This document shows, one piece after another, positions 8,397 through 15,336 of a stretch of DNA of 19,944 nucleotides. Position numbers and translations under genes: made by a program. The notes below the pieces were generated by a model, which made no database searches, was not told the DNA's origin, and worked only from the letters and a program-made list of their open reading frames with translations. Numbering within the stretch: the stretch's first letter is position 1; each line of letters opens with the position of its first letter. This DNA comes from Candidatus Peribacter sp. UBA6535. GTDB lineage: Bacteria; Patescibacteriota; Gracilibacteria; Peribacterales; Peribacteraceae. The stretch covers positions 1-19,944 of the forward strand of contig DJKT01000052.1 of NCBI GenBank assembly GCA_002436205.1. Direction: 5' to 3'.

Positions 8397-9154
8397 TGTC
8401 ACGCAAAATTCGCGTCCTTCCAACGTTACTCTACAAAGATACAGAACTCGTTAAAGGGAAGGGTTTTGATTCGTGGAGAAATATTGGAAGTGCGATGCAG
8501 TCGATTAAAGTATTTAACCTTAGAGAAGTTGATGAGTTGATCTTTGTTGATATTACAGCGACAGCGCAAGGGCGCCGACCTGATTTTGCATTAATTGATG
8601 ACCTCGCAGACGATTGCTTTATGCCACTGACGGTCGGAGGTGGTGTGACATCGGTAGATGACGTACGACAACTCCTCCAGGTAGGAGCGGATAAAGTAGT
8701 GCTCAATTCTATAATCTATACAAACCCCGAATTGATTTCTCAGGTGTCCGATCGCTTTGGTGCGCAATGTGTTGTTGTTTCTATTGATGCAAAAAAAGTT
8801 GATGATCACTACGAATGCTTTTCGCACTCCGGAAAAACTCCAACAGGAAAAGACCCCGTCGACACCGCAAAGGATGCAGAGGTACGCGGAGCAGGAGAAA
8901 TACTCATAACTTCCATAGAACGTGATGGATTTATGGAAGGATACGATATTGAGCTCACAAAATTGGTTAGCCAAGCAGTATCTATCCCTGTCATTGCCTC
9001 AGGAGGTGCAGGAAGCTACCAGGATATGGTTGATGTACTAAAAGGCAGCAAGGCGTCTGCCGTCGCAGCAGCCAGTATCTATCAATTTACACAGCAAACT
9101 CCCCTAGAAGCCAAGAAATACCTGGACGCAGCAGGCTTTCCAGTGCGACTATAG
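8396..9154 (+). CDS. hisF: HisF-like (beta/alpha)8-barrel, ammonia-channel paralogue
   Basis: 252-residue HisF homologue, likely working with HisH as ammonia conduit for the sugar amidotransferase. The barrel is well preserved: phosphate-site loops LTVGGGV and IASGGAGSYQD, VVVSIDAKKVD and GEILITSIERDG. Aligned with true HisF (RIIPCLDVKDG), this protein reads RVLPTLLYKDT: the catalytic Asp11 of Thermotoga HisF is Leu12 here and the neighbouring Cys is Thr10. The second catalytic Asp (Asp130) is kept as D131. Losing the strand-1 aspartate should abolish imidazole-glycerol-phosphate cyclisation and is expected in HisF2-type paralogues of glycan loci. It begins in a TAATG overlap with hisH. Confidence 0.91.
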   Translation: MSRKIRVLPTLLYKDTELVKGKGFDSWRNIGSAMQSIKVFNLREVDELIFVDITATAQGRRPDFALIDDLADDCFMPLTVGGGVTSVDDVRQLLQVGADKVVLNSIIYTNPELISQVSDRFGAQCVVVSIDAKKVDDHYECFSHSGKTPTGKDPVDTAKDAEVRGAGEILITSIERDGFMEGYDIELTKLVSQAVSIPVIASGGAGSYQDMVDVLKGSKASAVAAASIYQFTQQTPLEAKKYLDAAGFPVRL

Positions 9155-9159
9155 AGCCA

Positions 9160-10170
9160 ATGAACCTTCTGATTCGAGCCAATATCAGCAGCCGTACAGG
9201 AACAGGGCACGTCATGCGGTGCCTTGCTCTCTCCGAAGTCTTTTTGAAAGCAGGAAGTTCTGTGCACTTTCTTCTTACAGAAAAGACCCCTTTGGACGGT
9301 CGCGTAATTGATACTGGATGCACAGTGAATCATATTGATGATCGCGATGATGCTCAGCAGACCATCGCGCTTGCAAAGAAGATCGATGCTTCGTGGATAG
9401 TTGTAGATGGATATACATTTGATGAAACCTTTCAAAATACACTCAAAGAAGCGGGGCTCAACGTGCTCTTCATCGATGACTACGGACAGTGTGATTCGTA
9501 CACTGCTGACTTGATACTCAACCAAAATATCTATGCCACAGAAGAGTTCTACACCAATCGTGCAGACTATACTCAATTATTACTTGGCAATACGTACACG
9601 CTCCTGCGGCAAGAATTTGCCTCCAGAAAGCCAAAAAGGAATATTGCGGATACTGCGAGTAAGATCCTGGTAACCCTTGGTGGTGGAGATCCAGAGAATG
9701 TGACTCAAAAAGTATTGGAGGCACTTTCGACCATTGCAAACCTAGATGTTCAAGTCGTCATTGGAGGCGCCAATCCCAATAAAGATACGCTCGAAACGTA
9801 CTGCAAAGAACATGACATGCAGATGATCGTGAATACATCAAACATGCGTGAACTCATGGAATGGGCAGACATCGCAATTGCCGGTGGAGGATCAACTTGC
9901 TATGAGTTTGCCTACATGGGGCTCCCTGCTCTCACAATTTCTCTGGCAGAAAACCAAAACCCAGTTGCTGAGGGGCTGGATCAAGCGGGAGCCACAGTCC
10001 TTCTGGGATGGCATGAAAACGTTACTGCAGAAAACATTACTTTGAAGCTAACAGAACTTCTACCAGACCATGATGCACGCTCAAAGATGAGTGAAACTGG
10101 AATACACCTTGTTGATGGCCAAGGTGCAGAGCGTGTACGTGATGCAATGCTACAATCAAATGACTCATGA
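9160..10170 (+). CDS. pseG: UDP-2,4-diacetamido-2,4,6-trideoxy-beta-L-altropyranose hydrolase (PseG)
   Basis: Removes UDP from the diacetamido-trideoxy-altrose intermediate (EC 3.6.1.57), giving the free sugar used by PseI. 336-residue GT-B fold related to MurG. N-terminal signature RTGTGHVMRCLALSEVF carries H17, the same residue number as the catalytic His of Campylobacter PseG. The C-terminal nucleotide loop ADIAIAGGGSTCYEFAYMGLP follows, and LLGNTYTLLRQEF is family-typical. Length is somewhat above Campylobacter PseG (about 275). It begins 5 bp after hisF without a clear SD and overlaps pseH by ATGA. Confidence 0.94.
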   Translation: MNLLIRANISSRTGTGHVMRCLALSEVFLKAGSSVHFLLTEKTPLDGRVIDTGCTVNHIDDRDDAQQTIALAKKIDASWIVVDGYTFDETFQNTLKEAGLNVLFIDDYGQCDSYTADLILNQNIYATEEFYTNRADYTQLLLGNTYTLLRQEFASRKPKRNIADTASKILVTLGGGDPENVTQKVLEALSTIANLDVQVVIGGANPNKDTLETYCKEHDMQMIVNTSNMRELMEWADIAIAGGGSTCYEFAYMGLPALTISLAENQNPVAEGLDQAGATVLLGWHENVTAENITLKLTELLPDHDARSKMSETGIHLVDGQGAERVRDAMLQSNDS

Positions 10171-10619
10171 GTACTCTTTTACTGCGACCGGCAACAAGTG
10201 ATGATGCAAAAATGCTCTTTGAGTGGGCAAACGATCCACTCGTACGAGAGTCCGCAGTAAGCCAAGAACCCATAGAGTGGGAATCACATGTTGCGTGGTT
10301 GGAAAAGAAGCTAAGCAATGATGCGTGTGTAATGTTTATTGCCGAAGATGCCGATACTGCCATCGGACAAATCAGATTTGATTGTGAAGAAGCTAAAGCA
10401 GAAATCGATGTACACCTTGCACCCGAGCAAAGAGGAAAAGGATATGGATCACTACTGATTACCGAAGGTGCAAAAAAACTTTTTGCAGAAACTGACATCA
10501 CTACGATTGATGCATTGGTAAAAGAAGAAAATGAAGCATCCAAAAAAGCATTTCTTAAAAGCGCATTCCAAGAAGTGGGAATGAAAGATGATCTCATACA
10601 CTTACAACTGCTTGCGTGA
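10167..10619 (+). CDS. pseH: GNAT N-acetyltransferase (PseH)
   Basis: Acetylates the C4 amine of UDP-4-amino-4,6-dideoxy-beta-L-AltNAc with acetyl-CoA (EC 2.3.1.202), the step between PseC and PseG. 150 residues, single GNAT domain. Starts with the RimJ/RimL-like LLLRPATSDDAKMLFEWAND; the acetyl-CoA motif A loop is EQRGKGYGS (87-95), followed by the usual late beta-bulge region. Length is slightly under Helicobacter/Campylobacter PseH (about 160-180). It starts inside the pseG stop (ATGA) and ends overlapping the formyltransferase start (GTGA). Assignment to PseH rests on fold plus position; GNAT sequence alone would not fix the substrate. Confidence 0.88.
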   Translation: MSTLLLRPATSDDAKMLFEWANDPLVRESAVSQEPIEWESHVAWLEKKLSNDACVMFIAEDADTAIGQIRFDCEEAKAEIDVHLAPEQRGKGYGSLLITEGAKKLFAETDITTIDALVKEENEASKKAFLKSAFQEVGMKDDLIHLQLLA

Positions 10620-11293
10620 GTAATACATACGTCGTTTGCGGCTGCAAAAGCTGGAACAAGCGTGTGTTTGACGATGTCATCTCATCGCTTCCTGGTAAGT
10701 GGACGTATATTGATTCAAAAGATGATCTGACAATTGATGCTTTGCATCAGATCAACCCTCAATACATATTCTTTCTGCACTGGTCGTGGATCGTGCAAGC
10801 AGAAATATTTGAAAGCTTCGAGTGCATCAACTTTCACATGACCGATCTCCCGTACGGAAGAGGTGGATCACCGTTACAGAATTTGATTCTGCGCGGACAC
10901 AAAGACACCAAGCTCACAGCGCACCGAATGACCGAGAAACTTGATGAGGGAGCTGTGTATCTAAAGAATGATCTATCACTCGAAGGAACTGCACAGGAGA
11001 TCTTAGAACGGGCATGTGCACTCAGCGCAGATATGATCGGAGCCATCCTCAAAGAAAACCCTGAGCCAAAACCGCAAGAGGGAGAGGTAGTCATTTTTGA
11101 GCGAAGAACTCCGGAAATGAGTGAAATTCCACAGGATTTAAGCCCTCAGCAGCGATACGATTTTATCCGTATGCTTGATGGAGAAGGTTATCCTGCCGCT
11201 TTTGAGATAAAGGATGGAATTCGCTATGAATACCATAATGCGAGGCTGCATAATGGGGAGGTAGAAGCAGATAGTACCCAAGAATGCCTATGA
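10616..11293 (+). CDS. Sugar N-formyltransferase-like protein (formyl_trans_N family)
   Basis: Probably transfers a formyl group from 10-formyl-tetrahydrofolate to an amino sugar. 225 residues, start GTG 10616 inside the pseH stop (GTGA). The formyltransferase triad is visible: N72 and H74 in CINFHMTDLPYGRGG and D110 in EKLDEGAVY. It lacks the long C-terminal tRNA-binding domain of methionyl-tRNA formyltransferase (about 310 residues), which argues for a small-molecule acceptor. N-formyl pseudaminic acid derivatives are known in several bacteria. The next gene is a sugar deacetylase, so a plausible role is to replace an acetyl by a formyl on N5 or N7 of the NulO or its precursor; that is inference. 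The C-terminal part (about 155-225) is not a domain I recognise. Confidence 0.82.
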   Translation: MSNTYVVCGCKSWNKRVFDDVISSLPGKWTYIDSKDDLTIDALHQINPQYIFFLHWSWIVQAEIFESFECINFHMTDLPYGRGGSPLQNLILRGHKDTKLTAHRMTEKLDEGAVYLKNDLSLEGTAQEILERACALSADMIGAILKENPEPKPQEGEVVIFERRTPEMSEIPQDLSPQQRYDFIRMLDGEGYPAAFEIKDGIRYEYHNARLHNGEVEADSTQECL

Positions 11294-11970
11294 ATATCCT
11301 CGTTGTCGCCGCGCACCCAGATGATGAAGTCCTCGGCTGTGGAGGGACCATGGCTCGCCTAAGCAGCGAAGGGCACAACGTACATATCTTAATTCTCGGA
11401 GAAGGAGTGACATCCAGACACGCAGACCCTTCTGATGCAGACCAAAAAGAACTTGATGCTCTGCATAAGCAAGCAGAAGAAGTCGGAGCGTCTCTTGGAG
11501 CCAAAGAAGTGTCTCTCGCAAAACTCCCCGATAACCGATTTGATACTGTTCCCCTCCTCGACATCATCAAGATTATTGAAGAGCATGTCGCTCGTATCAA
11601 ACCAGAAGTGGTATACGTACAGCACGAAGGAGATTTAAATATAGATCATCAATGCACATTTAGAGCAGTCCTCACGGCAACACGCCCAATGGAAGGGTCA
11701 CCCGTAAAACAAGTGCTCTCCTATCGTGTCGCCTCTTCTACCGAATGGGCATTCGGTCAGTTTGAACCAAGCTTCCAGCCTACAGTGTTTTCCGATATTT
11801 CAGGAACTCTCGATAAAAAGATTGCTGCTATGGAAGTGTACGAAGGGGAAGCAAGGCCGTTTCCACATCCAAGAAGCGCGAAAGCCCTAAGGGCAGAAGC
11901 AGAGTACTTCGGAAGCATTGCAGGGCTTAGCGCTGCAGAAGCATTCATACTCATAAGGCAAATTCAGTAA
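11290..11970 (+). CDS. PIG-L/LmbE-family N-deacetylase
   Basis: Zn-dependent de-N-acetylase of the GlcNAc-PI deacetylase/MshB family, likely acting on an N-acetyl group of a NulO intermediate. 226 residues from the chosen start. The metal/catalytic motif AHPDDE is at 8-13, with a second motif ending NIDHQ (D119, H120), preceded by QHEGD; metal ligands H9, D12 and H120 are inferred from MshB-type enzymes. An ATG two codons earlier (11284) is possible. ATG 11290 is preferred because it recreates the ATGA overlap seen throughout the operon. It is the last gene of the pse operon. Pairing with the upstream formyltransferase suggests deacetylation followed by reformylation. Confidence 0.86.
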   Translation: MNILVVAAHPDDEVLGCGGTMARLSSEGHNVHILILGEGVTSRHADPSDADQKELDALHKQAEEVGASLGAKEVSLAKLPDNRFDTVPLLDIIKIIEEHVARIKPEVVYVQHEGDLNIDHQCTFRAVLTATRPMEGSPVKQVLSYRVASSTEWAFGQFEPSFQPTVFSDISGTLDKKIAAMEVYEGEARPFPHPRSAKALRAEAEYFGSIAGLSAAEAFILIRQIQ

Positions 11971-11985
11971 TGACTATCTGAATTT
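11960..11985. terminator. Inverted repeat between convergent genes, possible bidirectional terminator
   Basis: AAATTCAG (11960-11967) and CTGAATTT (11978-11985) form an 8-bp perfect stem with a 10-nt loop. The loop holds the stop codons of both converging genes (TAA at 11968-11970, TAG on the other strand at 11974-11976). The stem is AT-rich with only short T/A tails, so termination strength is doubtful. Confidence 0.4.
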
Positions 11986-13128
11986 TGGTACTTCTTTGAT
12001 CTTTTCGTGAAGATCTGGTTTACGCGGACTACGTTTCTCAAAAGCCATCATAAAGAAGTTGGTTTTCAAATCCATCAAACTGACATCATCTCGGAACTGT
12101 TTGATGTCTTCCATGACATCACTCAGTTTTGAGTTGTCATACTGATCCAGAATATGTGGAGGAAGACTCGTACGACGTACATAGTCTGGAAGAGCTATAC
12201 ACCTATGTTCACCAAGAACATGAAGGTCATTTCTATCAGCTATTTCTGCGTAGTCTTTTGGTACAAGCTGCGTTCCCTGATGATAATAATCGCGGCGGTT
12301 AAGAAGCCACTGCGCTTCTTCAGCATCGAAATTCTCATTGGTGTATCGAATGAAGTCTTCACGTGTGAGACGCTGTGTCACATACGGGAAATGTCCCACA
12401 ACATCAGTTGTCGTAACCGGGAACCACCAGTATTCAAAGAGGAATACAAATACACCTCCTGGATTGAGAATAGAAGAGATCTTCTTAAATAGATTGTCCG
12501 GATTAAAGTAATCCAAACATCCCATAGAAGAAACATAGTCATATTTTTTTGTAAAGTCATACGTGTTGATATCTCCGATGGTGTACTCGCCAAGTTCTGG
12601 CTCTTCAACCATTTTCATATCCCATCCCCAGTTATTGTGTGGCTTTACACCAAACTCCTGTGCCTGAGATTCCGCCCAGTCGTAAAACTTTGGATTAAAC
12701 TTGCCTGCCAAGCGGCGTGGAACAGGAATACCAAATTTCTTTGGATAGCGAATCTCTCGCATACGCTTTTTAAAGAGCGATGTCGGGAGGCGCTTGTAGT
12801 ACGGCTTTAGGTCGATAGTCTCGATATTTTTTACCTTTCCTTCACCACGCAAAAGTCTTGCGACTACTGCTTCTCTTCCACCAATTTCTAAACCATTTTC
12901 CCACTCCATCTTCACACCAAGAGAGCGAAGAAAGTCTTGAGCAACAGCATGCTCCACCATATCTTTACGAAAGCTGGAATATGACATTGGGGAATTTACA
13001 AAGCTATCACTGTCATCATCCGACCAGTCATCATCCTCCCATTCATTGCGGGAATGTGCCTCTAAATAGCCCTCTACAAAGGGAATCTCTCTGCCGAAAG
13101 AAGTGGTAAACGACGTGTTCTTCGTCAT
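11974..13128 (-). CDS. SAM-dependent methyltransferase-like protein
   Basis: Predicted class I (Rossmann) methyltransferase of 384 residues; substrate unknown. Motif I is LEIGGREAVVARLL (about 80-93), a second acidic strand end is IETIDL, and the post-II/III region is YDYVSSMGCLDYF followed by LNPGGVFVFLFEYWWFP. An unusual Asp-rich stretch lies near the N-terminus (residues 29-43: five aspartates in EDDDWSDDD, with W30 and W35). A longer frame reaches 13167, but ATG 13128 is favoured because a -10-like box lies 10 nt upstream. It is a single-gene unit wedged on the opposite strand between the pse operon and pseI, with its 3' end 3 bp from the deacetylase stop. Methylation of a glycan or of a surface protein is plausible from context only. 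Confidence 0.75.
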   Translation of the reverse strand: MTKNTSFTTSFGREIPFVEGYLEAHSRNEWEDDDWSDDDSDSFVNSPMSYSSFRKDMVEHAVAQDFLRSLGVKMEWENGLEIGGREAVVARLLRGEGKVKNIETIDLKPYYKRLPTSLFKKRMREIRYPKKFGIPVPRRLAGKFNPKFYDWAESQAQEFGVKPHNNWGWDMKMVEEPELGEYTIGDINTYDFTKKYDYVSSMGCLDYFNPDNLFKKISSILNPGGVFVFLFEYWWFPVTTTDVVGHFPYVTQRLTREDFIRYTNENFDAEEAQWLLNRRDYYHQGTQLVPKDYAEIADRNDLHVLGEHRCIALPDYVRRTSLPPHILDQYDNSKLSDVMEDIKQFRDDVSLMDLKTNFFMMAFEKRSPRKPDLHEKIKEVPKFR

Positions 13129-13138
13129 GATTGGGACA

Positions 13139-13167
13139 CTTATATCACGACAGATAGCGAGGCACAA
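13139..13167 (-). promoter_or_regulatory. Probable promoter of the methyltransferase gene
   Basis: Minus-strand TTGTGC -35 (13167-13162), 17-bp spacer and extended TGATATAAG -10 (hexamer TATAAG, 13144-13139). Predicted start is about 4 nt before ATG 13128, again nearly leaderless. The opposite direction toward pseI (13129-13226) has only an isolated TATTAT at 13181-13186 without a matching -35, so I do not call a pseI promoter. Confidence 0.55.
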
Positions 13168-13226
13168 CGACTTTCGGCTCTATTATCAGCTTCTGAGTGA
13201 TTCTCTTCGACAAGCGTCACTAAAAC

Positions 13227-14327
13227 ATGTCAAAATTACCAATAATAAAGCCTTCCATCACCATCAATGGCAGAAGAATAGGAACAGATGAGCCCGTCTA
13301 CATCATCGCAGAAATGTCTGCAAATCATGATCAGGATTTTGATAAGGCGGTACAAATACTAAAGGCCATGAAAGAAAGTGGTGCAGATGCCGTAAAACTA
13401 CAAACCTACACAGCAGATACTATGACTATCGACTGTGATAATACGTATTTTCAAATTGGTGAAGGAACGATTTGGGAAGGAAGAAATCTCTACGATTTAT
13501 ACAAAGAAGCCTACACTCCATGGGAGTGGCAACCGAAGCTCAAGAAGATTGCCAATGATCTTGGAATGGATTTGTTCTCGACACCGTTTGATGACACGGC
13601 TGTAGATTTTTTAGAAGAGATGGATGTACCGGCATATAAAATTGCTTCATTTGAACTGAATGATCTGCCATTGATTCGGAAGGTAGCAGCCACAGGGAAA
13701 CCAATGATCATGTCTACAGGCATGGCAACGAAAGAAGAAATTACAGAGGCAATAGACACGGCTATATCGGAAAAGAATAATCAAATTGTGCTGCTTAAAT
13801 GTACGAGCGCATACCCCGCACCTCCAGAATCGATGCACTTAAATACCATTCCAGATATGCAGAAGAAGTTTGCAGTACCTGTAGGACTTTCTGACCATAC
13901 ATTGGAGACAGAGGTACCAGTCGTAGCGGTTGCTCTTGGTGCCTGTGTCATAGAAAAACACTTTACTCTCTCAAGAAATGACCCGGGGCCAGATAGTGCA
14001 TTCTCTCTGGAGCCACAAGAGTTTCGAGAAATGGTCGATGCTGTTCGAGCAGCAGAGCGTAATCCTCCAACAGATTTAAATGCCACTATTCTTGGAAATG
14101 TTCTGTATGGAGGGTCGTCCGCAGACGAAAGTAGTAAAACCTTTCGGCGTTCACTATTTGCTGTAGAAAATATCGCACAAGGTCAACCGCTCACTCCAAA
14201 GAACGTGCGCTGTATCCGCCCAGGGTATGGGATCGCTCCAAAACATAGAGATGAAGTAATAGGAAAAACTGCAACAAAAGATATACCGCGTGGAACACCT
14301 TTATCGTGGGATCTTATGACTGTGTGA
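13227..14327 (+). CDS. pseI: Pseudaminic acid synthase (PseI)
   Basis: Condenses 2,4-diacetamido-2,4,6-trideoxy-L-altrose with phosphoenolpyruvate to give pseudaminic acid (EC 2.5.1.97). 366 residues. The NeuB-type TIM barrel spans about 20-280: VYIIAEMSANHDQDF, ADAVKLQTYT, MSTGMATKEEI, VGLSDHT and IEKHFTLSRNDPGPDSAFSLEP. A C-terminal SAF (antifreeze-like) domain spans about 305-366. The stretch EGRNLYDLYKEAYTPWEWQ is characteristic of PseI, where LegI/NeuB have a different loop. It is detached from the other pse genes by the minus-strand methyltransferase, so it must have its own transcription. No SD is seen. Its 3' end overlaps convergent legB by 14 bp. Confidence 0.94.
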   Translation: MSKLPIIKPSITINGRRIGTDEPVYIIAEMSANHDQDFDKAVQILKAMKESGADAVKLQTYTADTMTIDCDNTYFQIGEGTIWEGRNLYDLYKEAYTPWEWQPKLKKIANDLGMDLFSTPFDDTAVDFLEEMDVPAYKIASFELNDLPLIRKVAATGKPMIMSTGMATKEEITEAIDTAISEKNNQIVLLKCTSAYPAPPESMHLNTIPDMQKKFAVPVGLSDHTLETEVPVVAVALGACVIEKHFTLSRNDPGPDSAFSLEPQEFREMVDAVRAAERNPPTDLNATILGNVLYGGSSADESSKTFRRSLFAVENIAQGQPLTPKNVRCIRPGYGIAPKHRDEVIGKTATKDIPRGTPLSWDLMTV

Positions 14328-15333
14328 TCTCAGATAAATCGGAGAAAGACTCTTTGAGTAATGCGAGGATGTCTTCTTTACTCAGTGGAGTGACACTGGA
14401 GGAATCATATTCTTTTGTACCTTCGTATATTTTAGGATCTGGAATATTTTCTCCCGGAAGTTTATGGAGTGCACGAACAATAAACATCGAATCTGTTTCC
14501 TCTGAGTATCGTGCCTCTTCATGTGTCATGAGCACTTCGTTCGTCTTCTCACCAAGACGAGCACCCATAATTTCTGTCTGGACAGAGCCATTTCCTAGTT
14601 CTGCTATAAGAACTTCTGCCAAATCTCCAAGACGAATAACTGGCATTTTTAGGATAAACACCTCTCCTCCACTCATCTGTTCCATAGCATTCAACGTAAG
14701 CTTAGACGCAGATTCAATACTCATAAAGAATCGAAGCATTTCAGGATCTGTCACTGTCACCGGGCCTCCTTTTTTTATTTGTGATGCAAAAACAGGAATA
14801 ACAGAACCGCGTGAACCAAGGACATTTCCAAATCGAACACAGGCAAACTGCGTCTTTCTTGAGCCTTTTGAGTGCATAGCAGAGATCATCAGTTTTTCGG
14901 CAAGAAGTTTAGTAGCCCCCATGACATTTGGTGGACTCACTGCCTTATCTGTACTCACAAGCAGCACACGTTCCACCCCTTGTCGCATCGCAACATCAAT
15001 AACATTCTGCGTACCAAGTACATTTGTTTTTACCGCTTCGAAAGAATTATATTCACAAGAAGTAACATGCTTATAAGCAGCTGCATGAAATATTAAATCA
15101 ATATTTTCTGCTGCAGATTCCAAACGAGCACTATCGCGTACATTCCCGAGAAGATACCGAACATTTGGCAGCACTCCCAACTCTTGCTGCAGTAAAAACT
15201 GCTTATGTTCATCACGAGAGTACACACGAACAACCTTCGGATCATGCTGCAATAACTGTCGAACAATTTCTGACCCAATAGAGCCTGTGGCGCCTGTTAC
15301 CAAAATGTTCTTTCCTTTAAAGAATGAAGACAT
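14314..15333 (-). CDS. legB: UDP-GlcNAc 4,6-dehydratase, retaining (LegB/PglF type, soluble)
   Basis: Forms UDP-2-acetamido-2,6-dideoxy-alpha-D-xylo-hexos-4-ulose, the first intermediate of bacillosamine and legionaminic acid routes (EC 4.2.1.135 type). 339-residue extended SDR lacking the membrane domain of PglF/WbpM. NAD loop GATGSIG (14-20); active site T128, D129, K130 (STDKAVSP) and K142. Position 138, Tyr in PseB of this same window, is Met here (NVMGATK), as in PglF/WbpM-type retaining dehydratases. The two paralogues align without gaps over this region and share SCEYN-xFEAV. It is last in the leg operon, 3 bp after legC. Its stop lies inside the convergent pseI coding sequence. Confidence 0.91.
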   Translation of the reverse strand: MSSFFKGKNILVTGATGSIGSEIVRQLLQHDPKVVRVYSRDEHKQFLLQQELGVLPNVRYLLGNVRDSARLESAAENIDLIFHAAAYKHVTSCEYNSFEAVKTNVLGTQNVIDVAMRQGVERVLLVSTDKAVSPPNVMGATKLLAEKLMISAMHSKGSRKTQFACVRFGNVLGSRGSVIPVFASQIKKGGPVTVTDPEMLRFFMSIESASKLTLNAMEQMSGGEVFILKMPVIRLGDLAEVLIAELGNGSVQTEIMGARLGEKTNEVLMTHEEARYSEETDSMFIVRALHKLPGENIPDPKIYEGTKEYDSSSVTPLSKEDILALLKESFSDLSEITQS

Positions 15334-15336
15334 GAT

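Noticed and set aside
7779..9154. Histidine biosynthesis genes hisH and hisF
   Set aside because: They sit beside a sugar amidotransferase, no other his gene is present, and the HisF-like protein lacks the Asp11 equivalent.
9082..9576. Long open frame on the minus strand opposite pseG
   Set aside because: It overlaps the well-supported pseG and hisF ends, has no recognisable motif, and fits a shadow frame.
10616..11293. Methionyl-tRNA formyltransferase (fmt)
   Set aside because: At 225 residues it lacks the C-terminal tRNA-binding domain, and it lies inside a sugar operon.
13181..13186. TATTAT as -10 of pseI
   Set aside because: No acceptable -35 at 15-19 bp upstream and a spacing unlike the other promoters here; too weak to list.
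14306..15076. 256-codon plus-strand open frame opposite legB
   Set aside because: It is antisense to a gene with clear SDR motifs; its Ser-rich product shows no domain.
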